From Lachnospiraceae bacterium (GTDB lineage Bacteria > Bacillota > Clostridia > Lachnospirales > Lachnospiraceae): a DNA stretch of 64,000 nt. Positions 46,594 through 55,039 of the stretch are shown here, one piece after another. The first letter of the stretch is position 1. Each line of letters starts with the position of its first letter. Location: the NCBI GenBank assembly GCA_024693135.1, contig JAILLN010000003.1:1-64000 (forward strand). Direction: 5' to 3'. Below the pieces are notes generated by a model, which saw nothing but the letters and a program-made list of their open reading frames with translations, was not told the DNA's origin and did not search any database. The translations under genes were made by a program, and so were the position numbers.

Positions 46594-46833
46594 TTAGAGA
46601 TAGCGGAACATCTCGGCGGCATCTTCCTTCCGGGCCGCTTCCTGGATCGAAAGCACCTCCGCCTTCACCGTCTTATCGCCAAAGCTGATCTCGATCTCAT
46701 CCCCTACCGCGACCTGCGTGCCGGCCTTTGCCGTCTTTCCGTTTACCAATACCCTTCCCGCGTCGCAGGCCTCATTTGCGACCGTCCGCCTTTTGATCAG
46801 CCGGGATACCTTCAGATATTTATCTAACCGCAA
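46594..46833 (-). CDS. rqcP: S4-domain protein RqcP (ribosome quality control)
   Basis: 79 residues. TTG 46833 is chosen because AGGAGGTG sits about five bases upstream; an ATG eight codons further up is inside that site. S4 domain L-D-K-Y-L-K-V-S-R-L-I-K-R-R, N-G-K-T-A-K-A-G and V-G-D-E-I-E-I. RqcP (YabO in Bacillus) binds stalled 50S subunits with RqcH and aids C-terminal tailing of nascent chains. Ten bases after the methyltransferase stop. Confidence 0.9.
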   Translation of the reverse strand: MRLDKYLKVSRLIKRRTVANEACDAGRVLVNGKTAKAGTQVAVGDEIEISFGDKTVKAEVLSIQEAARKEDAAEMFRYL

Positions 46834-46843
46834 AACACACCTC

Positions 46844-47713
46844 CTATGATCCCTCAAACAATACCCTGCAGCAGGCTCCGCAGGGAAGGGCCAGCCCGGT
46901 GGAGGATACCCTTAATCCCACCTCATCTGCCTGGATCTCTGCGATCTTCCGCCTGCCGAAAACCGTATGCGCCATATAGGAAAGCACTGCCGGCTGGAGC
47001 CCGGTGGTATAGGAATTGATCAGCAGGAAAAGAGGCTCCCCGCTCAATACCTGCTCCGCAAGCTGAAGAAGGCGGAATACCTGCTCCTCCATCTTCCAGG
47101 TCTCTCCCTTCGGCCCCCTCCCGTAGGAAGGAGGATCCATGATGACCGCCTCATACCGGCTTCCCCGGCGGATCTCCCGTTCCACGAATTTCACGCAGTC
47201 ATCCACGAGATACCGGAACCGTTCTGTAGGTATGCCGGCCGCCTTTGCGTTTTCCTTCGCCCATTGCACCATTCCCTTTGAAGCATCCACATGGGTAACC
47301 TTTGCCCCCGCCTCCGCACAGGCCATGGTGGCCGCCCCGGTATAGGCAAAAAGGTTCAGCACCCGGATCTGCCGCGAGGCTCCTCGGATCTGCCGGGCGC
47401 ACCAATCCCAGTTGGCCGCCTGCTCCGGAAAAAGCCCCGTATGCTTGAAGGAAAAAGGCTTCAGACGAAACACCAGCTTTCCGTAGGAGATGCTCCATTC
47501 CTCCGGCAGGCTGAAGAATTCCCATTCTCCTCCTCCTTTGCTGCTCCTGTGATAATGGGCATTGGGCTTATTCCAGCCGGGATGTTTCTTCGGAGTATCC
47601 CAGATGACCTGGGGATCCGGCCTGACCAGCACATACTCTCCCCACCTCTCCAGCTTCTCTCCCGCAGAAGCATCCAAAACCTCATATTCTTTCCATCCGT
47701 CTGAAAGGATCAT
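46844..47713 (-). CDS. Class I SAM-dependent methyltransferase (RlmI/RlmK-like)
   Basis: 289 residues. Rossmann motif V-L-N-L-F-A-Y-T-G-A-A-T near residue 117 (SAM binding), V-T-H-V-D-A-S-K motif II and D-P-P-S-Y-G (motif IV) near 194. The part before it has the segment G-L-F-P-E-Q seen in the PF10672 group (23S rRNA cytosine methyltransferases and relatives), but a PUA domain of RlmI is missing. An RNA substrate is thus likely, the exact base not known. Three bases after the hydrogenase stop. Confidence 0.8.
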   Translation of the reverse strand: MILSDGWKEYEVLDASAGEKLERWGEYVLVRPDPQVIWDTPKKHPGWNKPNAHYHRSSKGGGEWEFFSLPEEWSISYGKLVFRLKPFSFKHTGLFPEQAANWDWCARQIRGASRQIRVLNLFAYTGAATMACAEAGAKVTHVDASKGMVQWAKENAKAAGIPTERFRYLVDDCVKFVEREIRRGSRYEAVIMDPPSYGRGPKGETWKMEEQVFRLLQLAEQVLSGEPLFLLINSYTTGLQPAVLSYMAHTVFGRRKIAEIQADEVGLRVSSTGLALPCGACCRVLFEGS

Positions 47714-47716
47714 GCT

Positions 47717-49186
47717 TCAGCTCCCGTTCCGCTTCATGGAGAATTTGTCCATGGGATACGACTTCAGGTTTTCCAGGATCTTCCGGTCGTCTGCCTTGGA
47801 AAGCAGCACTTTCCTGGCACGGGTCAGCTCTCCTTCCGTCTTGTGCCGGCTCGGGCCCCCCACGCAGCCTCCCGGACAGATCATTCCTTCGATGAAGTCC
47901 TCCTGCAGCCTCCCGGCCTTCAAAAGAAGCAGGGCTTTCCGGCATTCATCTCCTCCGGCACATGCCATGAGGGTGATCCCTTCCGTATCCTCTCCCCTCT
48001 CCTTCATGCATTCCAGCACGGCAGAAGCCACCCCGCCACTTCCGGCAAAGCCCTTCCCCCAGGCAGAGGCTTCCTGGTATTCTTCCTCCACCGGCTCGTA
48101 TTTCAGGTCTTTGGACATCCTTAAGGCATGCAGCTCGCCATAGGTCAGGGCATAGTCTGCGTTATCCGGAATGGATTTATTCTGCGCCTCTGATTTCTTG
48201 GCTATGCAGGGTCCGATGAATACGGTGACACAGCCCGGATGGGTCGCCTTCAGATACCGTGATACCGCCACCATGGGGGATACCGTCTCCGATTTGTTTT
48301 TGGCATACTGCTCCGGGAAATGCTTTTTCAGCATATTGATAAAGGCCGGACAGCAGGAGGTGGTCATCTTCCTCTCCTCCTTTAAGGCTTCCGACCACTC
48401 CAGGGCCTCGTAGGCCGCCGTCATGTCTCCTCCAAGCCCCACCTCTACCATGTCGGAAAAGCCGATCTTTTTCAGCACGCTTTTCATGGCCGCCATGGAG
48501 ATATCCTCTCCAAACTGGCCCTCCGTGGCCGGGGCGCACATGGCGATCACTTCCTTCCCCGCCTTGATCTGCCGGATCACATCCACCAGATAGGTCTTGG
48601 AACCAATGGCGCCGAAGGGGCAGCTATGGATGCAGTGTCCGCATTGAATGCATTTGTTTTCATCGATCACGCAGAAGCCATACTCATCATATGTGATGGC
48701 ATCTACGGGGCAGGCCTTCTTGCAGGGCCTCTCCAGATGGACGATCGCTTCATAGGGACAGGCCTTGGCACACAATCCGCATTCCTTGCATTTGGATGAA
48801 TCGATGTGCATCCGGTTCTCTCCCGGAGAAATGGCTCCCAGCTTGCAGGAGCTTAGGCAGGGCTTCCCCATGCAGAACCTGCAATTGTCGGTAACCGAAT
48901 AGGCCGAGATCGGACAGCTGTCACAGGCCGGATCGATGACCTGGATGATGTTATCCGAATGGATATCGGGATGCGGCGTCTGCGCCTGGGCCAGGCGGAT
49001 CCTCTGCCGGATGATCTCCCTTTCCTTATATATACAGCATCTCCATACCGGCTTCGGCCCGGGGATCAGTTCAAACACGATCCGGTCGATATGCTCCGCA
49101 TCCAGCTTATCCTCCCAGGCAAGCCGGCAGACCTTCTCCATTACCACATGCTTCAGCCTTACCAGGCCTTGATCATTTGTAACCAT
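47717..49186 (-). CDS. Monomeric [FeFe]-hydrogenase, group B type
   Basis: 489 residues. ATG 49186 follows GGAGGGG by eight bases. Before the H-cluster domain there are Cys clusters: C-D-S-C-P (about 87-91), C-R-F-C-M-G-K-P-C, and three [4Fe-4S] ferredoxin motifs (C-K-E-C-G-L-C-A-K-A-C-P; C-K-K-A-C-P; C-I-Q-C-G-H-C-I-H-S-C-P). The H-cluster motifs are T-S-C-C-P-A-F (L1), G-P-C-I-A-K-K-S-E (L2) and M-I-C-P-G-G-C-V-G-G (L3). T-S-C-C-P, not T-S-C-S-P, marks the little-studied group B. Evolves or takes up H2 using ferredoxin. No maturases (HydEFG) lie here. Confidence 0.92.
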   Translation of the reverse strand: MVTNDQGLVRLKHVVMEKVCRLAWEDKLDAEHIDRIVFELIPGPKPVWRCCIYKEREIIRQRIRLAQAQTPHPDIHSDNIIQVIDPACDSCPISAYSVTDNCRFCMGKPCLSSCKLGAISPGENRMHIDSSKCKECGLCAKACPYEAIVHLERPCKKACPVDAITYDEYGFCVIDENKCIQCGHCIHSCPFGAIGSKTYLVDVIRQIKAGKEVIAMCAPATEGQFGEDISMAAMKSVLKKIGFSDMVEVGLGGDMTAAYEALEWSEALKEERKMTTSCCPAFINMLKKHFPEQYAKNKSETVSPMVAVSRYLKATHPGCVTVFIGPCIAKKSEAQNKSIPDNADYALTYGELHALRMSKDLKYEPVEEEYQEASAWGKGFAGSGGVASAVLECMKERGEDTEGITLMACAGGDECRKALLLLKAGRLQEDFIEGMICPGGCVGGPSRHKTEGELTRARKVLLSKADDRKILENLKSYPMDKFSMKRNGS

Positions 49187-49270
49187 AAGCATTTCCCCTC
49201 CCTGCAATCATCAGTGTATCACATCTATTCCTGATTTTGTTGAATAAAATAAGAAACCGCGATAAAATAC

Positions 49271-50746
49271 ATGATTATGACGAAAAAAGATTATATTCAA
49301 ATTGCAGTGGAATTTTCCGTTCTTTTTCTCATCATCGGGCTGATCTTTGCGGTCTGTTCCTGCCATAAGACAGAAAACGGATATCCGGGAGTCTCTATGG
49401 AAACCCAAAGCGGCGACCTCGTGGCAGCCGGGGAAGACGACCTTAAGCCGGAAGAGGTCCTTTCCGATGACAAGGCCGGAGACAGCAAGGGAGAGGAGGC
49501 GGTCATCGTCACGGTTTCCGGAGAGGATGCACAAAGCTCTGTCCTGGCCGAGGAAAAGGCAAAGCTGATCGAGGCAGACGCGCTGAAGGATGATTTTGAT
49601 TCCACCGTCCAGTATCTTGCCCAAAACGCCGGGAAGCCGATCCTGCTGGACCGGTCCGCTCCGGTACGCTATGCCGGAAGAGCCGAGAAATACGAGCCCT
49701 CTGAAGAATACCGTGGGATCGAGGAGGGTCTGTCCGAAGAATACAATCTTACCCGCACTAGTCTGGCCGATAAGGAAACCGAATCCCCCCTGACGGCAGA
49801 TGTCTGGCGGGATGCAGACCAGGGCATCGCAAAGATCTCCCTGACGGAATACGGGAGCGGAGGAAGGATCATTACCTCCTGGTACTTCAAGGAAAGAGAC
49901 ATCATTTACGAAGAAAAGCAGTCCGATGACCTCTACGGCACGCTCCAGCATCAAAAAACGGTCTCCCTATCCGAAAAGGAGGAAGCCTCCTGCATGGAGC
50001 AGGGATACCGGATCTACGATGCCCTGAAGCAGGTACCTGGATTTGCCCGGATTTACGGATATGCCAAGGATGAATTCGGAGGCCTCCTGCCCGGAGTACA
50101 TGCCCGGATCTATTCCAATGCCCATGACTATTCCATGGAAACCGAGACAGACGGCGATGGACGTTATGAGTTTTATGTTCCGGTCAATCAGGAGGATTGG
50201 TACAATATCTCCTTCTCCTATACCGACTGGCAGGAAGGCTCTGTCAATGACATTGCCATCGTGCCCGGTGTATCGGAATATTCCTGCGGCGTGATCTATA
50301 TGGCTCCCAAAGGACAGAATCTCCACGATGCCGATATCTACCTCATGAACGTGAACCAAAAATCCCCCATTCCCCTGGAAGAAGGGGAATATGCCATCGT
50401 TCTTTCCTATAGTCCCGCCATGGCTCTTCTCCGCCCCTGCCTCCTTCTTCAGGACGGCACCACAGCCACCGGTTTTGTTTCCAAGGTACCGGCCGGGGCA
50501 GAGGGCAAATATTATGTGACGGATGGCCGAAATCTGAATGTGAATAACATGGCCTATGAAATGTCTGCCTGTGACGCACGGGTTACCGTATATGATAAGG
50601 ACGGCATCGCCGCCAGCTTTTCCGCTCCCGCCGCCCATGCCGGCATTGCCTGGGAGGTCTTTTCCCTCCATGAAGGACAGATCACTCCCGTCAATAATTA
50701 CTATATGGAGGCACCTGCCGATTCCTGCCTAAGCCTGGGGCTTTGA
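49271..50746 (+). CDS. Membrane-anchored extracellular protein with a carboxypeptidase-regulatory-like domain
   Basis: 491 residues (ATG 49271 or 49277; no good ribosome site). A membrane helix at residues about 12-30 ends V-C-S-C-H, so it could be a lipoprotein or a plain anchor. A low-complexity acidic linker follows (to about 100). At about 260-345 lies a segment, G-Y-A-K-D-E-F-G-G-L-L-P-G-V-H-A-R-I then G-D-G-R-Y-E-F-Y-V, with the CarboxypepD_reg/CNA-B-like beta-sandwich pattern. The rest is unrecognised. Divergent from the hydrogenase (84-base gap); stop overlaps the endonuclease III gene by 18 bases. Confidence 0.75.
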   Translation: MIMTKKDYIQIAVEFSVLFLIIGLIFAVCSCHKTENGYPGVSMETQSGDLVAAGEDDLKPEEVLSDDKAGDSKGEEAVIVTVSGEDAQSSVLAEEKAKLIEADALKDDFDSTVQYLAQNAGKPILLDRSAPVRYAGRAEKYEPSEEYRGIEEGLSEEYNLTRTSLADKETESPLTADVWRDADQGIAKISLTEYGSGGRIITSWYFKERDIIYEEKQSDDLYGTLQHQKTVSLSEKEEASCMEQGYRIYDALKQVPGFARIYGYAKDEFGGLLPGVHARIYSNAHDYSMETETDGDGRYEFYVPVNQEDWYNISFSYTDWQEGSVNDIAIVPGVSEYSCGVIYMAPKGQNLHDADIYLMNVNQKSPIPLEEGEYAIVLSYSPAMALLRPCLLLQDGTTATGFVSKVPAGAEGKYYVTDGRNLNVNNMAYEMSACDARVTVYDKDGIAASFSAPAAHAGIAWEVFSLHEGQITPVNNYYMEAPADSCLSLGL

Positions 50747-51379
50747 TGTAATTCCTCTTTTCCTGCACAGCTGAGCCAGGAAGCAGTGGGCGCAGTCTGC
50801 CCTGCGGGCATGGCAGAGCTCCCGCCCAAGCCGGATAAACTGGAGATTGATCAAAGACCAGTGGTCCTTCGGCACCTTCTTCATCAGGTCAAACTCGATC
50901 CGCACCGGATCCTGCTCCTTTGTAAACCCCAGCCGGTTTGATACCCTTTTGACATGCGTATCTACCACCACCGACGGCTCATGGAATACATGGGTCCGCA
51001 CCACATTGGCCGTCTTGCGCCCCACTCCCGGAAGGCTTGTGAGTTCCTCGATCTCCTTCGGCACCTCCCCTCCATAGCGCTCCAGAAGCATCCCGGCGCA
51101 TCCGATGATATGCTCGGCCTTCGTATGATAAAATCCCACGGAATGAATGTCCCGCTCCAATTCGGAAAGATCCGCTCCGGCCAGGCTCCGGATGTCCGGA
51201 TACTTCCGGTAAAGCTCCTTTGCCACCGCATTCACCCTGGCATCCGTGCACTGGGCAGACATGATGGTAGATACCAAAAGCTGCCAGGGTTCCCTGTATT
51301 CCAGATAGCTTTTGTCGTCCGTCCCGTATTCCTCATCGATCCGGTCCAATATGCTCATGATGTATTTTGATGCCGCCAT
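50729..51379 (-). CDS. nth: Endonuclease III (DNA glycosylase/AP lyase)
   Basis: 216 residues. Helix-hairpin-helix L-P-G-V-G-R-K-T-A-N-V-V (about 112-123) with the catalytic Lys, V-D-T-H-V-K-R with the catalytic Asp near 138, and the [4Fe-4S] loop C-x6-C-x2-C-x5-C near the end (C-H-A-R-R-A-D-C-A-H-C-F-L-A-Q-L-C). Removes oxidised pyrimidines. It is divergent from the membrane protein at 51506. Confidence 0.95.
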   Translation of the reverse strand: MAASKYIMSILDRIDEEYGTDDKSYLEYREPWQLLVSTIMSAQCTDARVNAVAKELYRKYPDIRSLAGADLSELERDIHSVGFYHTKAEHIIGCAGMLLERYGGEVPKEIEELTSLPGVGRKTANVVRTHVFHEPSVVVDTHVKRVSNRLGFTKEQDPVRIEFDLMKKVPKDHWSLINLQFIRLGRELCHARRADCAHCFLAQLCRKRGITSKPQA

Positions 51380-51505
51380 TTTGCAACTCTCCTTTTAATC
51401 CTTTATAATGTTTCCATGTAACTGCATATGCCGCCAAGCAGTCTCAGGAGCTCCTGTTTTCTTCGCGGACATAGTGAAATAAAGAGCAAGGATCCATTCA
51501 GACCG

Positions 51506-53041
51506 ATGCAAAAAACGAGTGCCCATTATAAAATCATCCTGCCGGCCGTCCCGGCGCTGATCCATACTGCCATTTCCTTCTTCACGGACCGTCTCATATT
51601 TACCCAGGATCCCTCCGGGATGCTCCATAATTATATCCCCTGCAAGCTTCTGATGTTCCTGGCGCTGTACTTTTTCTGGAGATTTCTTTTTTTTGGAAAC
51701 CGGAAGATGCTGAAATACTCCCTTATCTATCTGATCCCCATGATCGCCGTCTGCCTCTTCAAGCTGCCCCAGGGCTTTCTGAGCAATGACGAACGGCTGA
51801 TCTTTGAGCAGGCCGCCGCCCTTGCCGACTATACCTGGTTTTATTATCTTACCACATGGTATTACATCATTTCCATGATGATCCTTCCTGCCTGGTTCGG
51901 CCCTATCCTGGTGAAGCTTGTCCTTGAGCTTCTAGTATGCGGCTACTGTCTCCAGCGGTTCACGGATTATCTGGATGCAAAATACGGATGTCTGCTGTAT
52001 GCTGGCTTCCTGCTCCCCCCGATCCTTGCCTATACCACCTCGGCCCACCGCATTCCGATCTATATTTTCATCTATCTTGTCCTAATGGTCATGATGCTGA
52101 TGGATTTCCTGCAGGGCATCGTCCCGGGCAGGATGAAGCTCTGCGGAGAGCTTTTCCTGATCGCCCTCCTGACCCAATGGCGCACCGAAGGCATCTATCT
52201 GGCCCTTCTCGGCCCCGTGCTGATGCTTACCGCCTACCCCTCCCTCAGAAAGAGCTCGGGTTCTGTCCTGAAGCTTCTCGCGGCATCCCTTTTGATCCAG
52301 TATCTCATCGCCATCCCCCAATATGGCATTCTCCCAAACCGCATGGGAGACAAGGCCGACAACCGGATGGGACCCTTTTATGCTTATACCGTCACGAATA
52401 TGTTCCGGAACGGACTTGACCTGGAAAAAAATGCCGAAGACCTGAAACAGATCGACCGGTTTCTCCGGGTCGAAACGATACAGGCCATCAATGACGAGCT
52501 GGGAGACATCAACTATGAAGATGCCCTGATCCTGTATTATCCCGGTTTTACCGGAGTCCGGGAAGAAGCCGGGGATGAAGACTACAAAGCCTATGTCGAG
52601 GCTTCAAAACGCCTCTTCCGTAATAATCCCGGGGTACTTTTGAAGACGAAGCTCGGTTCCTTTGACTATGCCGCGACGGTATATGAGATCCGCTGGGAAG
52701 AAGGGGGGATCCGTGGATTTGCAAAGTTCCTGGTCAGCATCGTAAAGACCGTATCCTACAACCTCTATATCCCGATGCTGCTTTTGGCCGTACTATTCCT
52801 TTATTCCATAGCAAAACGCAGGCCCTTCACTTTCTTCCTGTGCTCCTGCCTTCTGGGGCACTGGTTCATCGTGTTTGTTCTGGCGCCTGCGTCATATTTC
52901 AAATATTATTTTCCGGTATATTTCACGACATATTTCTGGTGGATCATGATCGGGATCGCGGCTCTTTACGACCGCCGGACGAAGCCTACATCTGGGAGCG
53001 TCCGTAATCCAGCTCCATCCTCTCACCAAATAATCTGTTGA
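51506..53041 (+). CDS. Multi-pass membrane protein, GT-C glycosyltransferase-like
   Basis: 511 residues from ATG 51506; the ribosome site is weak (AAGGA, 13 bases away). About ten membrane helices, with a first loop G-F-L-S-N-D-E-R and a big outside loop at about 270-400 (P-N-R-M-G-D-K-A-D-N). The order (helices, early acidic loop, helices, long loop, last helices) is that of GT-C glycosyltransferases that use lipid-linked sugars, e.g. DUF6020-like polymer proteins, but no diagnostic motif is certain. Overlaps the leuA end by 56 bases (convergent). Confidence 0.7.
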   Translation: MQKTSAHYKIILPAVPALIHTAISFFTDRLIFTQDPSGMLHNYIPCKLLMFLALYFFWRFLFFGNRKMLKYSLIYLIPMIAVCLFKLPQGFLSNDERLIFEQAAALADYTWFYYLTTWYYIISMMILPAWFGPILVKLVLELLVCGYCLQRFTDYLDAKYGCLLYAGFLLPPILAYTTSAHRIPIYIFIYLVLMVMMLMDFLQGIVPGRMKLCGELFLIALLTQWRTEGIYLALLGPVLMLTAYPSLRKSSGSVLKLLAASLLIQYLIAIPQYGILPNRMGDKADNRMGPFYAYTVTNMFRNGLDLEKNAEDLKQIDRFLRVETIQAINDELGDINYEDALILYYPGFTGVREEAGDEDYKAYVEASKRLFRNNPGVLLKTKLGSFDYAATVYEIRWEEGGIRGFAKFLVSIVKTVSYNLYIPMLLLAVLFLYSIAKRRPFTFFLCSCLLGHWFIVFVLAPASYFKYYFPVYFTTYFWWIMIGIAALYDRRTKPTSGSVRNPAPSSHQIIC

Positions 53042-54692
53042 CCGCGGAAAAGATCGCCCGGACAGATGCCCTGGTGATATTGGAGCTCACCCCCACCCCA
53101 TAGGTAATCCGGTTGTCATCTGCAGAAAGCATATGGATATAAGCCGCCGCCTGGGCATTGGATCCGCCGGTCAGGGCATGCTCCTCGTAATCGATGATCT
53201 TCACATTGATGCCCAAGGCATCGCTCAATCCTCTCTTTACCGCATCGATCGGGCCGTTGCCCACTGCAGAGAATTCCTTTGGTACCCCATGATCCGTATA
53301 GGACACCTTGACCTGGGTATCGAATTCCTTTTCGGTATCGTCTGACAGATCCACTACGCTGATCTTGCGGAAATGGATGGGTTCCTTCTTCATCAGATAG
53401 TTTGCACGGAAGATCTCCATGACCTCGTCCGGGGGAACCTCTCCCTTCTTTTCGGAGACCTTTTGAATGATGTCTGCAAACTCCCGGTGCATGCCCTTGG
53501 GAAGCTTGAAGCCGAAATAGCTGTCCATGATAAAGGCCACGCCGCCCTTCCCGGATTGGGAATTGATGCGTACGATGGGCTCGTATTCCCTGCCGATGTC
53601 TGCGGGATCGATGGGAAGATAGGGCACCTCCCAGTACTTCGAACCCCTCTCCCGCATGGCCTTGATTCCCTTGCTGATGGCATCCTGATGAGAGCCGGAG
53701 AAAGCGGTAAATACCAGCTTCCCAGCATACGGATGCCGGGGGTCTACCTTCATCTTCGTACAGCGCTCATATACCTCGATGAGCTCATTCACATTGCCGA
53801 TCTGAAGCTCGGGGTCAATGCCCTGGGAGAACATATTGTAAGCAATGGTCAGGATATCCACATTGCCGGTCCTCTCCCCATTTCCGAATAAGGTACCTTC
53901 CACACGGTCAGCCCCGGCCAGCAGAGCCAGCTCTGCCGTAGCCACACCTGTCCCCCTGTCATTATGGGGATGGATGCTGAGCACGATATGATCACGATCC
54001 TTCAGGTTTCTCCCCGACCATTCGATCCGGTCTGCAAAGACGTTGGGCGTTGTCATTTCCACCGTGGAGGGCAGGTTGATGATGACCGGCTTCCCTTCTG
54101 CCGGAGACCAGGCCTCCACCACGGCATTGCAAACCTCGATCGCATAATCCGGTTCCGTGCCGGTATAGCTTTCCGGCGAATACTCCAGAATGATTTCTCC
54201 CGGGAAGGAAGCCGCCCTCTCCTTTACCATCCTCGTCCCGCTTACGGCAAGCTCCAGGATCTCCTTCTTTCCCTTGCCGAAGACCACATCCCTCTGCAGA
54301 GTGGAGGTGGAATTATAGATATGGACGATGGCGCGGGGGATCCCCTCGATGGACTGGAACGTCCGCTCGATCAGCTCCTCCCTGCATTGGGTCAGAACCT
54401 GTACCGTCACGTCAGACGGGATCAGGTTTTTTCCCACCAGCTGCCGTAAAAAATCAAACTCGATCTGGGAAGCCGCCGGAAACCCGATCTCTATTTCCTT
54501 AAATCCCATGCGGACCAAAAGATTAAACATCTCAATCTTTTCGGATACCACCATGGGATCGATCAGGGCCTGATTTCCGTCCCTCAGATCCACGCTGCAC
54601 CATACCGGTGCTTTTTCAATCTGCTTTGAAGGCCATGTCCTGTCTGGCAGCTCCATGACCGGATTTTTCCGATACCGACTAAAATTCAACAT
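52986..54692 (-). CDS. leuA: 2-Isopropylmalate synthase (type 2 LeuA)
   Basis: 568 residues. Type-2 opening L-P-D-R-T-W-P-S-K, then D-L-R-D-G-N-Q-A-L (about 36-44) with the catalytic Arg-Asp and the metal ligands H-P-H-N-D-R-G near 240. C-terminal regulatory domain (about 435-568) with G-P-I-D-A-V-K-R and S-N-A-Q-A-A-A-Y, the leucine feedback site. First step of leucine synthesis. leuBCD are not in the window. It starts one base after the HPr stop. Confidence 0.94.
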   Translation of the reverse strand: MLNFSRYRKNPVMELPDRTWPSKQIEKAPVWCSVDLRDGNQALIDPMVVSEKIEMFNLLVRMGFKEIEIGFPAASQIEFDFLRQLVGKNLIPSDVTVQVLTQCREELIERTFQSIEGIPRAIVHIYNSTSTLQRDVVFGKGKKEILELAVSGTRMVKERAASFPGEIILEYSPESYTGTEPDYAIEVCNAVVEAWSPAEGKPVIINLPSTVEMTTPNVFADRIEWSGRNLKDRDHIVLSIHPHNDRGTGVATAELALLAGADRVEGTLFGNGERTGNVDILTIAYNMFSQGIDPELQIGNVNELIEVYERCTKMKVDPRHPYAGKLVFTAFSGSHQDAISKGIKAMRERGSKYWEVPYLPIDPADIGREYEPIVRINSQSGKGGVAFIMDSYFGFKLPKGMHREFADIIQKVSEKKGEVPPDEVMEIFRANYLMKKEPIHFRKISVVDLSDDTEKEFDTQVKVSYTDHGVPKEFSAVGNGPIDAVKRGLSDALGINVKIIDYEEHALTGGSNAQAAAYIHMLSADDNRITYGVGVSSNITRASVRAIFSAVNRLFGERMELDYGRSQM

Positions 54693-54693
54693 A

Positions 54694-54957
54694 TCACTCG
54701 CCCAGGCCGTTTTCCACAGCGGCCACCAGCGCCTTCAGCGCCTCTTCCTCATCTTCCCCTTCACAGACAAATTCAATCTCATCCCCGCATTTCACGCAGG
54801 CACCCAAAACGCTGAGCACACTCTTCGCATTCGCGGTATTCTCACGAAAGCGAAAGGTGATCAACGACTTATACTGCATGGCCTCCTTGCATAGGATCCC
54901 TGCTGGGCGCAGATGCAGGCCTGTGGGATTTTTGATCAATACCTTTTGGCTAACCAT
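54694..54957 (-). CDS. HPr-family phosphocarrier
   Basis: 87 residues. H15 in G-L-H-L-R-P-A is the PEP-dependent site and S46 in A-K-S-V-L-S-V-L the HPr-kinase site, so it may work in sugar uptake (PTS) and in carbon control. It is not the Crh type, because H15 is kept. No EI gene is next to it. The promoter at 54995-55023 drives it and leuA, perhaps linking leucine synthesis with carbon state. Confidence 0.9.
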   Translation of the reverse strand: MVSQKVLIKNPTGLHLRPAGILCKEAMQYKSLITFRFRENTANAKSVLSVLGACVKCGDEIEFVCEGEDEEEALKALVAAVENGLGE

Positions 54958-54994
54958 TTCAAATCAATGCCTCCCGGCTATTCATTAAAAAACA

Positions 54995-55023
54995 ATTATA
55001 TCATTCAAATCATGATAATTCAA
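54995..55023 (-). promoter_or_regulatory. Promoter of the HPr-leuA unit
   Basis: On the minus strand TTGAAT (55018-55023), 17 bases, TATAAT (54995-55000). No leucine attenuator or T-box leader fits in the 38 bases left before the gene. Confidence 0.7.
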
Positions 55024-55039
55024 CAATGGAAAAGCAGCC

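Noticed and set aside
54958-55039. Leucine T-box or attenuator for leuA
   Set aside because: The promoter leaves only 38 bases before the HPr gene, too short for a T-box.
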